Source of the DNA: an uncultured Ruminiclostridium sp.
GTDB lineage: Bacteria > Bacillota > Clostridia > Oscillospirales > Ruminococcaceae
Length of the DNA: 49,903 nucleotides
NCBI GenBank assembly: GCA_947623915.1
Contig: CANQIB010000018.1
Span: 1-49,903, forward strand
Direction of reading: 5' to 3'
In this document: positions 31,498 to 40,365 of the stretch, piece by piece
How positions within the stretch are numbered: position 1 is the stretch's first letter
Layout of the letters: each line of letters starts with the position of its first letter
Notes under the pieces: model-generated
Databases searched by the model: none
Told to the model about the DNA's origin: nothing
The model's input: only the letters and a program-made list of their open reading frames with translations
Translations under genes and position numbers: made by a program

Positions 31498-32162
31498 TGG
31501 TATACGAGTTTTTCCGCAAGTTCGTGTGGATAGGGATGCACATAAAGCACCGTATAACCGTTATCGGCGGGGATAACCGCCCCTATCGGCATAAAATAAA
31601 GGGCGGCTATATAATAGCCTGCAACCATCAGGAATACAGCGACCCTCCGCTTATCGCGGCGGTGAACCGCGCGAAATTTTCCTTTATGGCAAAATCCGAG
31701 CTGTTTGAAAAAAACAAGCTGTTCGCATGGCTGATAAGGCGCTGCGGCGCGTTTCCCGTAGTAAGGGGCGCTGGGGACGATTCCGCGATAGACCACGCGG
31801 TAAAGGACCTTGAGAGCGGACGCGCGTTCGTGATATTTCCCGAAGGCACGCGTTCCAAGGACGGAAACATCGGCAGAGCCAGATCCGGCATCGCCGTTAT
31901 CGCGGGAAAATCCGGCGCGCCGGTATTGCCCATGTGCATCAAATACGGCAAAAAAGGCTTTAGGCGCAGAGCGTATATCTCGATAGGGGAAATGATACCC
32001 GCCGAGGAGATAAAAATGAAAAGCGACGACAGAGCGGAGCTCAGACGGGTATCCGAGCTGATAATCAACAATATAAAGCAGCTTATGGACGGCATGAGCG
32101 AATACGGAGAGCCGCTGCCGACGCAGTACCGACCGAAAGACAACGGCACGGACGGTCGATGA
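31497..32162 (+). CDS. plsC: 1-acyl-sn-glycerol-3-phosphate acyltransferase
   Basis: The product has 221 residues and acts at the inner membrane face to make phosphatidic acid. It has the catalytic NHQEYSDP (NHx4D), the FPEGTRS glycerol-phosphate motif, the block AGDDSAIDHAVKDLESGR, and VLPMCIKYG. Its ATG overlaps the cmk stop by one base and its end overlaps the ispH start by 4 nt (ATGA), so the three are translationally coupled. Confidence 0.93.
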   Translation: MVYEFFRKFVWIGMHIKHRITVIGGDNRPYRHKIKGGYIIACNHQEYSDPPLIAAVNRAKFSFMAKSELFEKNKLFAWLIRRCGAFPVVRGAGDDSAIDHAVKDLESGRAFVIFPEGTRSKDGNIGRARSGIAVIAGKSGAPVLPMCIKYGKKGFRRRAYISIGEMIPAEEIKMKSDDRAELRRVSELIINNIKQLMDGMSEYGEPLPTQYRPKDNGTDGR

Positions 32163-34441
32163 GCCTGTCCGATTTTACGCTGAAAACGGCAAAGACCGCG
32201 GGATTTTGTTTCGGCGTAAGGCGCGCGGTGGAGATAGCCGAGCGCGAGGCGGCAGCACACGGGCGCTGCTCGACGCTGGGTCCGCTGATACACAACGAGG
32301 CGGAGATAAGCCGTTTGGAAAAGCTGGGCGTTACGGTCACGCAAGAACCCGACAAAGCCTTAGGCACGCTGATAATACGCTCCCACGGCGTCGGCGCGGA
32401 CGTGCTGCGATATGTTAAGGAAAAGGATATCCCGTATATCGACGCTACCTGTCCGTTCGTCGCGAAAATACACGGAATAGTGTCCAAAGCGGACGGCGCG
32501 GTCATAATAGCGGGAGATCCCGAACATCCCGAAGTACAAGGCATCGTCGGGCATTGCCCCGACAGAACGCGGGCGTACACTGTCCAAACGGAGGACGAGC
32601 TTGAAAAAATCCTTTTGCGGCTTAAATCGGTTGGGCAAAATGCACTAACAATGGTTGCTCAAACCACGTTTAATTCGGCAAAATGGCAATCTTTTCAAGA
32701 AATTGCAAGAAAACACTATACAAATATCGGGATTTTTGATACAATATGTAATGCAACGGCAGAACGTCAGGAGGAGGCGAAAAGGCTCGCCTGCGAAGCG
32801 GCGCTGATGATAGTTGCGGGCGGAAAACACTCCAGCAATACCCAAAAGCTGGTTGACATATGTCAAGAACATTGTCCGGTCCTTTTTGTCGGGAACGGCG
32901 ATGCTATTGATAAAGCCGATGTGCGGCGGATTTTGACCGATGCCGGTCAAAACGGCAAAAAACGCACGGTCGGCATAACGGCAGGGGCATCTACGCCTGC
33001 CTACATAATAAAGGAGGTTCATAGTATTATGAGCGAAATCATCAAAGATGAAGACATTGACTTCATGGCGGAGGTCGACAAGACCTTCAAAAAAGTATAT
33101 ATAGGGAACAGGGTCAAGGCCGTTGTCGTTGCCGTCAACAGCAACGAGGCCGTAGTCGATCTGGGCACTAAGCACTCCGGCTACATTCCGGCAGACGAGC
33201 TTTCGCAAAATCCCGCCGACAAGCCTGAGGACGTTGTTAAGGTAGGCGACGAGATAGACGCGATAGTCACCTCGATAAACGACGCGGAGGGCGTTGTCAT
33301 GCTTTCCAAGAAAAAGGTGGACAGCGTGCTGGGCGTTGAGAAAATGGCAGCCGCAATGGAGGCGAACGAGACCGTCGAGGGCGACGTTACCGCCGTGGTA
33401 AAGGGCGGCATAATCGTTGCGGCAAACGGCACGAGGGTATTTATCCCCGCGTCCCAGACCGGCGTTCCGCGTGACGGCAAGCTGGAGAGCCTGCTCAAGA
33501 CCAAGGTACGTTTCAAAGTCATCGAAGTGACCGAGGCAAGAGGAAGAGTGGTCGGCTCGATACGCATGGTCAAAAAAGAGGAGAGAGAGGCGGCACGCGC
33601 CGCATTCTGGGAGAATATCGAGGTCGGACAGAAGTTCACCGGCGAAGTCAAGTCCATCGAGAGCTACGGCGTGTTTGTGGATCTCGGCGGAGTGGACGGA
33701 ATGGTACATTCCAGCGAGCTTACCTGGAACCGTATCAAGCACCCCAAGGAGATAGTCAGCATAGGCGACAAGCTGGACGTATTCGTAAAGAGCTTCGACC
33801 CCGACAAGAAGAGAGTTTCTCTCGGCTGCAAAAAGGACGAGGACAACCCGTGGATAAAGTTTGAAAGTCAGTACAACGAAGGCGACGTTATCGACGCTAA
33901 GATAGTCAGCATAACTCCTTTCGGCGCATTCGCTCAGATAATCCCCGGCGTTGACGGTCTTATCCATATCTCTCAGGTATCCACCGAGAGGATAAACAAC
34001 GTCGCACAGGTACTGTCGGTTGGCGACGAGGTAAAGGTAAAGATAATCGAGATAAACAACGAAGCGAACCGCGTAAGCCTTTCCATACGCGCTCTGGCTG
34101 AAAACGCCCCCGCGGAGGAGGACGCTCCCGTTGAGGAAGTTCCCGCCGAGGCTGCTCCTGTTGAGGAAGCTCCTGTTGAGGAAACTCCCGCTGAGGAAAC
34201 TCCCGCAGAGGTAAAACCCAAGAGGACTCGCAAGAAAAAAGAGACGACTCCCGCAGAGGACGCTCCCGCTGAGGAAACCCCCGCAGAGACTGCTCCCGCT
34301 GAGGAAACCCCCGCAGAGGCTGCTCCCGTTGAGGAAGCGCCCGCCGAGGTTAAGCCCAAGAGAACTCGCAAGAAAAAAGAAACGGCTCCCGCCGAGGACG
34401 CTCCCGTTGAGGAAACGCCGGACGCTCCCGCAGAAGAATAA
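32159..34441 (+). CDS. ispH: IspH - ribosomal protein S1-like fusion protein
   Basis: The product has 760 residues. Residues 1-288 are HMB-PP reductase (last step of the MEP isoprenoid pathway) with cluster cysteines C17, C98 and C197 and the H45 and H76 substrate contacts. Four S1 domains follow (about 295-385, 395-470, 483-560 and 570-645); the third and fourth are the most canonical ([41 protein letters not shown]). The tail (about 650-760) is made of Pro/Ala/Glu repeats (variants of PAEE) with two copies of [10 protein letters not shown]. The fusion is known in Clostridia. An internal Shine-Dalgarno and ATG at the junction may also produce the S1 part alone. Confidence 0.94.
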   Translation: MSLSDFTLKTAKTAGFCFGVRRAVEIAEREAAAHGRCSTLGPLIHNEAEISRLEKLGVTVTQEPDKALGTLIIRSHGVGADVLRYVKEKDIPYIDATCPFVAKIHGIVSKADGAVIIAGDPEHPEVQGIVGHCPDRTRAYTVQTEDELEKILLRLKSVGQNALTMVAQTTFNSAKWQSFQEIARKHYTNIGIFDTICNATAERQEEAKRLACEAALMIVAGGKHSSNTQKLVDICQEHCPVLFVGNGDAIDKADVRRILTDAGQNGKKRTVGITAGASTPAYIIKEVHSIMSEIIKDEDIDFMAEVDKTFKKVYIGNRVKAVVVAVNSNEAVVDLGTKHSGYIPADELSQNPADKPEDVVKVGDEIDAIVTSINDAEGVVMLSKKKVDSVLGVEKMAAAMEANETVEGDVTAVVKGGIIVAANGTRVFIPASQTGVPRDGKLESLLKTKVRFKVIEVTEARGRVVGSIRMVKKEEREAARAAFWENIEVGQKFTGEVKSIESYGVFVDLGGVDGMVHSSELTWNRIKHPKEIVSIGDKLDVFVKSFDPDKKRVSLGCKKDEDNPWIKFESQYNEGDVIDAKIVSITPFGAFAQIIPGVDGLIHISQVSTERINNVAQVLSVGDEVKVKIIEINNEANRVSLSIRALAENAPAEEDAPVEEVPAEAAPVEEAPVEETPAEETPAEVKPKRTRKKKETTPAEDAPAEETPAETAPAEETPAEAAPVEEAPAEVKPKRTRKKKETAPAEDAPVEETPDAPAEE
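32717..32745 (+). promoter_or_regulatory. Possible internal promoter in the ispH part
   Basis: TATACA (32717-32722), 17 bp and TACAAT (32740-32745) lie in an unusually AT-rich stretch (about 32620-32765) within otherwise GC-rich coding DNA. Confidence 0.4.
33011..33031 (+). promoter_or_regulatory. Internal Shine-Dalgarno and ATG at the IspH/S1 junction
   Basis: A perfect AAGGAGG (33011-33017) stands 11 nt before an in-frame ATG (33029-33031, residue 291), exactly where the S1 part begins. A free S1 protein of about 470 residues would result. Confidence 0.55.
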
Positions 34442-34501
34442 ACATATCACGAAGCTGTCGCTCTGTCGGCGGCTTCGTTCACTTTAAAAGCCGTTTTTAG
34501 A

Positions 34502-34530
34502 TTGACAATAACGCCCGAATATGATACAAT
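34502..34530 (+). promoter_or_regulatory. Sigma-A promoter of the dacF-like gene
   Basis: TTGACA (34502-34507), 17 bp and TACAAT (34525-34530). A weak hairpin (about 34451-34478) after the S1 stop may end the previous operon. The leader is about 110 nt. Confidence 0.82.
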
Positions 34531-34645
34531 GAATTTCAGCAAAGCCGCGCGCCATCATGTAACGACAGGACGGCGAGATCCGAATAAGCGCGCGTTTGCT
34601 CCGTATCAAAAAAATTTCACCATGCGTTTTAAAGGAATGGAAATT

Positions 34646-36049
34646 ATGAAGAAATCACCGCGTATTTTTGCCGCCGCAGTTTGTCTGTCGGTCATAGCGT
34701 CGGTCATCTCCCTTACGGCGTTTGCCGAGGAGGGCAGCAGTTCCGACTTCGATCCCGCCTCCGACACCGTATGGAGCGAGGCCGTTTATATGGTCAACAC
34801 CGACACCGGCGACGTAGTTTATAAAAAGAACGAAAACAAGAAGATGTACCCCGCCTCCACCGCCAAGATAATGACCGCCATCATCGCTTTGGAATCGGTG
34901 CGCGACTGGTACGAAAAGGTGGAAGTGCCTTACGAATGTTTTGATGAATTTTACAGCGGCGACCCGAATAAAACGGACGTGTCGAACGCCGCGATAGAGC
35001 CGTTGCAGGACAATCTGACCTATCGGGACGTCATATACGGACTTATGCTGCCATCCGGCTGCGAGGCGGCTAATATCCTCGCGTACAATATCGGTGGCGG
35101 GGATATGAACAAATTTTTCGACATGATGAACGCAAAGGCAAAGGAGCTGGGCTGCACCGGCACGCATTTTTCCGACGCGCACGGTCTGTTTGAGGAGGAG
35201 ACCTACACCACCGCAAAGGACCTGTACCTTATCACGGAATATGCCTTGACGCAAGTGCCGCATTTTACCGAGGTATGCAGCACCTACGAATACGAGATGC
35301 CCGCAAACAGCACCTATCCCGACGGTTACTACATTTACAGCACGGTATCGCTGATAAACCCCGGAAACCCGTATTATTACTATGAAGGCGCATACGGAGT
35401 AAAGACGGGTACTACCGACCAGTCCGGCAGATGTCTGGTAAGCGCGGTGCGCAGGCAGTTCAACTATGTGCTGGTAACGCTCGGCGCTCCGCAGTATGAC
35501 AAGGACGGTGAGCCGTACGAATATTCCTACAACATGGTGGATCACGTCAATCTGTATAACTGGGCGTTCGATACCTTTGCGATGATGACGGTGGTCAACA
35601 AGGAGGAGCGGATAACCGAGGTGGAAGTGGACTACGGCGAGAACGCGTCGCACGTCGTACTTACCCCTAAGGACGATTATACCGCCCTGCTGCCAAAGGA
35701 TATAGACAAAAGCAATATCCAAAAGACCTTTAAGAAATACGACCATATCACCGCTCCCGTAAATAAAGGCGACGTTCTGGGAGTAATGGACGTAAAATAC
35801 CGCGGCGAAACGATAGCCACCATGAATCTTATCGCAGACAGCGACGTTTCGCTGTCGCAGATAGATTTTTATATAGAACGCATAAAAAGTCAGCTGGGTC
35901 AAACGTGGTTCAAGCTGTCACTGGCGCTGTTCGTGATACTCGTTATCTGCTTTATAGTTACCCACACCGTTGAAAATTCCAAGCGGCGCAAGGCCGCCGA
36001 AAACGAGAAAAAGCGGTTCGAGAATTACGCGGCGCACAGAAAGCATTGA
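34646..36049 (+). CDS. D-alanyl-D-alanine carboxypeptidase, PBP5/DacF type
   Basis: The product has 467 residues. The signal peptide (1-26, ending TAFA) precedes a serine peptidase S11 domain: S71-x-x-K74 (PASTAKIM), the second motif S137-G-C139 in place of the usual SxN, and K253-T-G (GVKTGTT). A C-terminal beta-rich domain is followed by one membrane helix (about 430-448) and a basic cytoplasmic tail. It trims D-Ala from peptidoglycan stem peptides at the outer membrane face. AAAGGA stands 9 nt before ATG 34646; the frame upstream to 34502 contains the promoter and is not coding. Confidence 0.93.
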   Translation: MKKSPRIFAAAVCLSVIASVISLTAFAEEGSSSDFDPASDTVWSEAVYMVNTDTGDVVYKKNENKKMYPASTAKIMTAIIALESVRDWYEKVEVPYECFDEFYSGDPNKTDVSNAAIEPLQDNLTYRDVIYGLMLPSGCEAANILAYNIGGGDMNKFFDMMNAKAKELGCTGTHFSDAHGLFEEETYTTAKDLYLITEYALTQVPHFTEVCSTYEYEMPANSTYPDGYYIYSTVSLINPGNPYYYYEGAYGVKTGTTDQSGRCLVSAVRRQFNYVLVTLGAPQYDKDGEPYEYSYNMVDHVNLYNWAFDTFAMMTVVNKEERITEVEVDYGENASHVVLTPKDDYTALLPKDIDKSNIQKTFKKYDHITAPVNKGDVLGVMDVKYRGETIATMNLIADSDVSLSQIDFYIERIKSQLGQTWFKLSLALFVILVICFIVTHTVENSKRRKAAENEKKRFENYAAHRKH

Positions 36050-36055
36050 TACGCC

Positions 36056-36538
36056 GTGCTTACGCTGAATATAGTCTGCGTCGGCGGACTTAGGGAGGAA
36101 TATTTTCGCGCCGCCTCCTCGGAATACGAAAAAAGGCTGAACGCCATGTGTAAGCTCACCGTCTGCGAGCTGCCGGCGGTAAATCTTCCGCAGGAGCCGT
36201 CCGACGCTCAGATAGCCGCCGCGCTGGAAAAGGAATCGGGACTTATCAAGAAAAAGCTGCTGCCCAACGCCGTCACCTACGCTTTGTGCATCGAGGGAAA
36301 GCAGCGTTCCAGCGAGGTCTTGGCAAAAGAGCTGGAAAGCAGCGCGGTATTCGGGAAAAGCGCGTTCAACTTTATAATAGGCAGCTCCTATGGGCTGTCA
36401 CCGCGGATAAAATCCGCGGCGGACGTAAAAATGTCCATGTCCGAAATGACGTTCCCCCACCGACTCGCAAGGATAATGCTGCTGGAGCAGCTTTACCGCG
36501 CGCTGTCGATAAACTCCGGCGGGAAATATCACAAGTGA
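36056..36538 (+). CDS. rlmH: 23S rRNA (pseudouridine1915-N3)-methyltransferase
   Basis: The product has 160 residues and belongs to the SPOUT family. The knot region has LCIEGKQRSSEVLAKEL, FIIGSSYGLSPRIKSAAD and the C-terminal MTFPHRLARIMLLEQLYRALSINSGGKYHK, which is diagnostic for RlmH. The usual GG of the GG-x-GL SAM loop is GSSYGL here, a small deviation. The start is GTG at 36056, 6 nt after the dacF-like stop, so the two genes are probably cotranscribed. Confidence 0.95.
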   Translation: MLTLNIVCVGGLREEYFRAASSEYEKRLNAMCKLTVCELPAVNLPQEPSDAQIAAALEKESGLIKKKLLPNAVTYALCIEGKQRSSEVLAKELESSAVFGKSAFNFIIGSSYGLSPRIKSAADVKMSMSEMTFPHRLARIMLLEQLYRALSINSGGKYHK

Positions 36539-36559
36539 CCAAAATTTTATCGGAAACTC

Positions 36560-36588
36560 TTGAATTTTCACATTTAATGTAGTATAAT
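36560..36588 (+). promoter_or_regulatory. Sigma-A promoter leading into the ATP synthase cluster
   Basis: TTGAAT (36560-36565), 17 bp and TATAAT (36583-36588). It is the only good promoter before atpB, so it may drive the exported-protein gene and the whole atp operon. Confidence 0.75.
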
Positions 36589-36663
36589 AAATCATGTACG
36601 TTGATACCGGCAACTTTAAACCGTATCATGTCGGTATTCAAGCTGAAAGGAAAGGATCGACCG

Positions 36664-37401
36664 ATGAGCAGAAAAAACACGGCGGCGACGATAATAACTA
36701 TAGTAATAGCCGCTTTGGCTATCGCCACCACGCTGTTTTTATTATATCAGATGTCGCAGACCGAGGTGCAGGAAAACACCCCCGGCTCGTTTATACCGAG
36801 CGACGAGGTAAACGACGAAATGAACGAGAACGCCACCCGTCTTGTAAAAAACAACTGCGAGGTGTTCAGAGTGTTCTTGCAGTACGGGCTTACCCATGAA
36901 GCTGAGCCGTACAACAACAAGCCGGACGACGGGTACTACACCGTATCGGCGGACACCTACAAGGATATGGCGTCACTTAAAAAGCTGGTAGAAGAAACCT
37001 TCGTTGAGAAAGAGGCCGAACGCATACTTACCGACGTCGGAGGAAACGGCGCGGTATATGCCGAGCAGGAGGACGGCACTCTCGGAATATCCGAAAAGTG
37101 CATAGACGAAAAAGGCAATTTCAAAGGCATGGAATACGGTTATTCCTGGACCAACGCCACCGTTACGCTGCTCCCCGTTTCCAACACCGAATGTGACATT
37201 ACCATAGAGCTTGCCGCGGAGGACGGCACGGGCGGCTCGGCGGCGGTAGGCTCGCCGAACAGCACACAGAGCAGTCCCACGTCGGCAGACAGCTCGGCGG
37301 ACAGCTCGGCGCAAAGCGCCGCGAGCGCCGCTCCCAAGACCTTTACCGTCACCATGATAAAGGCAAACGGCACATGGCTGCTTGAAAAGCTCGCTTATTG
37401 A
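36664..37401 (+). CDS. Membrane-anchored exported protein, possibly IseA-like
   Basis: The product has 245 residues: one membrane helix (about 9-30), an external domain (about 50-185), a Ser/Ala/Thr linker (about 190-222, repeated SADSSA) and a final strand TFTVTMIKANGTWLLEKLAY. The pattern YYTVSADTYKDMASLKKLVEETFVEKEAERIL followed by YGYSWTNATVTLL recalls IseA-type inhibitors of cell-wall DL-endopeptidases, but I am not certain. The ATG at 36664 has AAAGGAAAGGA upstream; the frame extends to 36601 without support. Its stop overlaps the next ATG (TGATG), so it belongs to the atp transcript. Confidence 0.5.
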   Translation: MSRKNTAATIITIVIAALAIATTLFLLYQMSQTEVQENTPGSFIPSDEVNDEMNENATRLVKNNCEVFRVFLQYGLTHEAEPYNNKPDDGYYTVSADTYKDMASLKKLVEETFVEKEAERILTDVGGNGAVYAEQEDGTLGISEKCIDEKGNFKGMEYGYSWTNATVTLLPVSNTECDITIELAAEDGTGGSAAVGSPNSTQSSPTSADSSADSSAQSAASAAPKTFTVTMIKANGTWLLEKLAY

Positions 37402-37691
37402 TGGATAAAAAGGACAGCCCGCTCAGGGTCTATGCGGTCGTCGGGCAGATAGGCTTTCTCGTGATAGTTCCGCTGTTGGTGTTCATATGGGGCGGCAGCG
37501 CGCTGATAAACGCGCTGGGACTTCCCAAGCAGCTTATGATAGTATGCGTGCTGCTGGGACTGCTGACAATGATCTCCGGCACGGCAAATTACCTTATGAA
37601 AGTGGTCAAAATGTACGCCCGCGACGATAAGGAAAAGATATCCGTTCACAGACGCCGCGACGACGATTACTACGACGACGGGCGAAGCTGA
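37401..37691 (+). CDS. AtpZ/AtpI-like small membrane protein
   Basis: The product has 96 residues and two membrane helices (about 11-33 and 43-66) separated by a short Gly/Leu turn, then a charged tail with RRRDDDYYDD. The position directly before atpI, the size and the two-helix hairpin fit AtpZ, the partner of AtpI in ion supply or rotor assembly. Its start overlaps the preceding stop by one base. Confidence 0.7.
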   Translation: MDKKDSPLRVYAVVGQIGFLVIVPLLVFIWGGSALINALGLPKQLMIVCVLLGLLTMISGTANYLMKVVKMYARDDKEKISVHRRRDDDYYDDGRS

Positions 37692-37698
37692 CTGAAAT

Positions 37699-38121
37699 AT
37701 GAGTAAATTTTTAAAAAGATATAATATTGCGGCAAAGGAGCTGAAGGCACTTTTGCCGTATTATGTCATAATATCGGGACTTACGGCGGTCGTTTGCGCT
37801 GTCATATGTCTGGTGCGCGGATTTGACTTTACCCTGTTCACGGGAGTGGCGGCAGGTACGCTGCTGTCGGCCGCCAGCTTCTTTACGCTGGCGGTAAGCT
37901 GCCAGAACGCCGCCCGAATGAATGAAAAAACGGCTCGGCTGTCCATGAACGGAATATATGCCGCAAGGTATATACTGCTGTTTATTATACTCGGAGTATT
38001 GATGTTTTTCAAACTTGTAAATCCCCTGACGGCGGTGATACCGCTGTTTGTGCCTAAGATAGGCTATACTGTCGGAGCGATTTTTTTCGACAAAGAGAAA
38101 AAGAAAGAAAGGAACGACTGA
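37699..38121 (+). CDS. atpI: ATP synthase subunit I
   Basis: The product has 140 residues and four membrane helices (about 18-38, 44-66, 84-104 and 108-130), with the helix-1/2 region YVIISGLTAVVCAVICLVRGFDFTLFTGVAAGTLLSAASFF and a basic C-terminus. AtpI assists assembly of the c-ring. It lies 7 nt after the AtpZ-like gene and 1 nt before atpB. Confidence 0.82.
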   Translation: MSKFLKRYNIAAKELKALLPYYVIISGLTAVVCAVICLVRGFDFTLFTGVAAGTLLSAASFFTLAVSCQNAARMNEKTARLSMNGIYAARYILLFIILGVLMFFKLVNPLTAVIPLFVPKIGYTVGAIFFDKEKKKERND

Positions 38122-38122
38122 T

Positions 38123-38854
38123 ATGCAGGAAATAAGCGGACTTATCAAAAACGCCGCCGAATTTACCGTCAAAGGACCGCTGCAATCGCTGAAATTCAAT
38201 ATCGGCGGTATCGAGGTGGTCATAAGCGAGAGCATCGTGGTGCAATGGCTGGTCATCATAATACTTGCGGTGATATTCTTTATACTCGGGCGCAACCTGA
38301 AGCTGAAGCCCACCTCGCGGCGGCAGATGGCGGCGGAATATATCGTGGGATTTTTCCGCAACATGGTAAACGACACGATGGGCGTAAAATACAAAAAGTA
38401 CACCGTATACATCGGAGCGCTGTTCTGTATGTCGCTGCTGTCCAGTCTTATGGGGCTGCTGGGGCTGCGCGCGCCTACCTCCGACTTGTCGGTAGTGGCG
38501 ACGTGGGGCGCGATAACCTTTATACTTACCCAGCGCAACAAGATAAAGACCGGCGGAATAAAGGGCTTTTTCAAGGGCTTTGTCGAGCCGATGCCGTTCA
38601 TGCTGCCGTTCAACATAATCGGCGAGGTAGCGAACCCCGTATCTCAGTCGCTGCGTCACTTTGCCAACATATTGGCGGGCTCGGTCGTGGGCGGACTGAT
38701 ATACTTCGCGCTCGGACAGATAGCGGGCGGTTTGGCGTCGATAGGCGTACCGGCGATACTGTCGCTGTATTTTGACCTGTTCTCGTCGTTCATACAGGCG
38801 TATATATTCTGCACTTTGACCATGGCATATGTGTCCATGGCGGAATGCGACTAG
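38123..38854 (+). CDS. atpB: ATP synthase F0 subunit a
   Basis: The product has 243 residues and about six helices. The essential Arg is in NPVSQSLRHFANILAGS (about 176), in the helix that faces the c-ring; MPFMLPFNIIGEVANP is also typical. It forms the two ion half-channels. AAAGGA precedes the ATG. The 86-nt gap to atpE holds a short hairpin (TCCGC-GATAA-GCGGA) before the atpE ribosome site. Confidence 0.95.
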   Translation: MQEISGLIKNAAEFTVKGPLQSLKFNIGGIEVVISESIVVQWLVIIILAVIFFILGRNLKLKPTSRRQMAAEYIVGFFRNMVNDTMGVKYKKYTVYIGALFCMSLLSSLMGLLGLRAPTSDLSVVATWGAITFILTQRNKIKTGGIKGFFKGFVEPMPFMLPFNIIGEVANPVSQSLRHFANILAGSVVGGLIYFALGQIAGGLASIGVPAILSLYFDLFSSFIQAYIFCTLTMAYVSMAECD

Positions 38855-38913
38855 TTTTGATTTTCTCCCCAAAAGGGATAAAATATAAGGATAAACAAAC
38901 AAATCCGCGATAA

Positions 38914-39204
<291 letters not shown>

Positions 39205-39235
39205 TCTGCAATACATCTGGAAGGGGGAAAGGAGC

Positions 39236-39784
39236 ATGGATCTTCTTTCTTTTATAACGGCGGCGTCGGAAGCGGCGGAACAGCCTACCTTTTCGTTGGT
39301 GGACATAAACGCGGACACGATAATCTTTACGCTGATAAACACGGGGATAATCGTACTTATATACTTCTTTTTCCTGCATAAGCCCGTCTGCGCGATACTG
39401 GACAAGCGCGCTCAAGCGGTAAACAAGGACATGGAGGATGCGGAAAAAGCCCGCACCGAGGCTCAGGCGGTAAAAGCGGAATATGAGGAGCGTCTTGAGC
39501 AGTCCAAGGAGGAGGCGGGGCGCATCTTATCCGAAGCGACCAAACGCGCACAGCAGCGCGGCGACGAAATAGTGTCCGAAGCCAACGCGGAGGCCGCCAA
39601 CATCAAGCAGCGCGCCGAGGAAAGCATAGAACGCGAGAAAAAGCGCGCGGTCAACGAGATAAAAGAAGAGATAGCGGATATGGTCATAGCTGCGGCGTCA
39701 AAGGTCGCGGAAAAAGAGATAAGCGCGGAGGACAACGAACGCATAATCTCCGCGGAGCTTGAACGCATAGGAAAGGAGAGCTGA
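39236..39784 (+). CDS. atpF: ATP synthase F0 subunit b
   Basis: The product has 182 residues: one membrane helix (about 23-45, TIIFTLINTGIIVLIYFFFLHKPV) and a long, highly charged right-handed coiled coil (about 50-165) rich in Ala, Glu and Lys. It is the peripheral stalk linking a to delta/alpha. GGGGGAAAGGAG precedes the ATG. Its stop is 1 nt before atpH. Confidence 0.94.
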   Translation: MDLLSFITAASEAAEQPTFSLVDINADTIIFTLINTGIIVLIYFFFLHKPVCAILDKRAQAVNKDMEDAEKARTEAQAVKAEYEERLEQSKEEAGRILSEATKRAQQRGDEIVSEANAEAANIKQRAEESIEREKKRAVNEIKEEIADMVIAAASKVAEKEISAEDNERIISAELERIGKES

Positions 39785-39785
39785 T

Positions 39786-40331
39786 ATGGCGTCGGTCGAA
39801 AAGGTATACGGCGACGCTCTGTTTGCTCTTGCCGCTGAGGAAAGCGACGATACGCTAAAGGAGATATTCGGTCAGCTCAAAAGCGTGCGCGGGATATTTG
39901 ACGGCGCGCCGGAATTTATCAAGCTGCTGAAAGCTCCCACGGTAAGCGGCGCGGACAAGTGCAATATCATCGACGAGGCTTTCAGGGGTCGGATACACGA
40001 ATATCTGTACAATTTTCTGTCGGTGCTGGTTGAAAACGGCAGGGCGGAATATATCGGCAAGATAACGGAATATTTCACGCTGCTGTACAACGAGCATTTC
40101 GGGCTTGCCGACGTGGAGGTCGTGTCGGCGGCGGGGCTTTCCGACGAAACCACCGAAAAAATAAAGCGTAAGATGGAGCAGGTCACCGGCAAAAAGGTGA
40201 CGCTGCGCCTCAGAACAGACCCCTCTATTATCGGCGGAGTTATGATAAACTACGACGGCACTCGCATAGATGGGAGCATAAGATCCCGTCTGGAGCAGCT
40301 TCGCGGAGAGATAGCCGGTCTGATCGAATGA
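39786..40331 (+). CDS. atpH: ATP synthase F1 subunit delta
   Basis: The product has 181 residues. The N-terminal helical bundle begins [16 protein letters not shown] and contains [14 protein letters not shown]; the C-terminal signature is [28 protein letters not shown]. It caps the F1 head and binds subunit b. GGAAAGGAG lies just before the ATG. Confidence 0.94.
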   Translation: MASVEKVYGDALFALAAEESDDTLKEIFGQLKSVRGIFDGAPEFIKLLKAPTVSGADKCNIIDEAFRGRIHEYLYNFLSVLVENGRAEYIGKITEYFTLLYNEHFGLADVEVVSAAGLSDETTEKIKRKMEQVTGKKVTLRLRTDPSIIGGVMINYDGTRIDGSIRSRLEQLRGEIAGLIE

Positions 40332-40365
40332 TATATCGAAAAAACACAGAAAGGAAGAGCTTGAA

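Noticed and set aside
32645-34450. A 601-codon minus-strand frame opposite the IspH-S1 gene.
   Set aside because: It mirrors the repetitive coding strand (Gly/Ser/Leu runs opposite the PAEE repeats) and lacks any domain.
34502-34645. An N-terminal extension of the DacF-like protein.
   Set aside because: It overlaps a good promoter and would place the signal peptide internally; the ribosome site supports the ATG at 34646.
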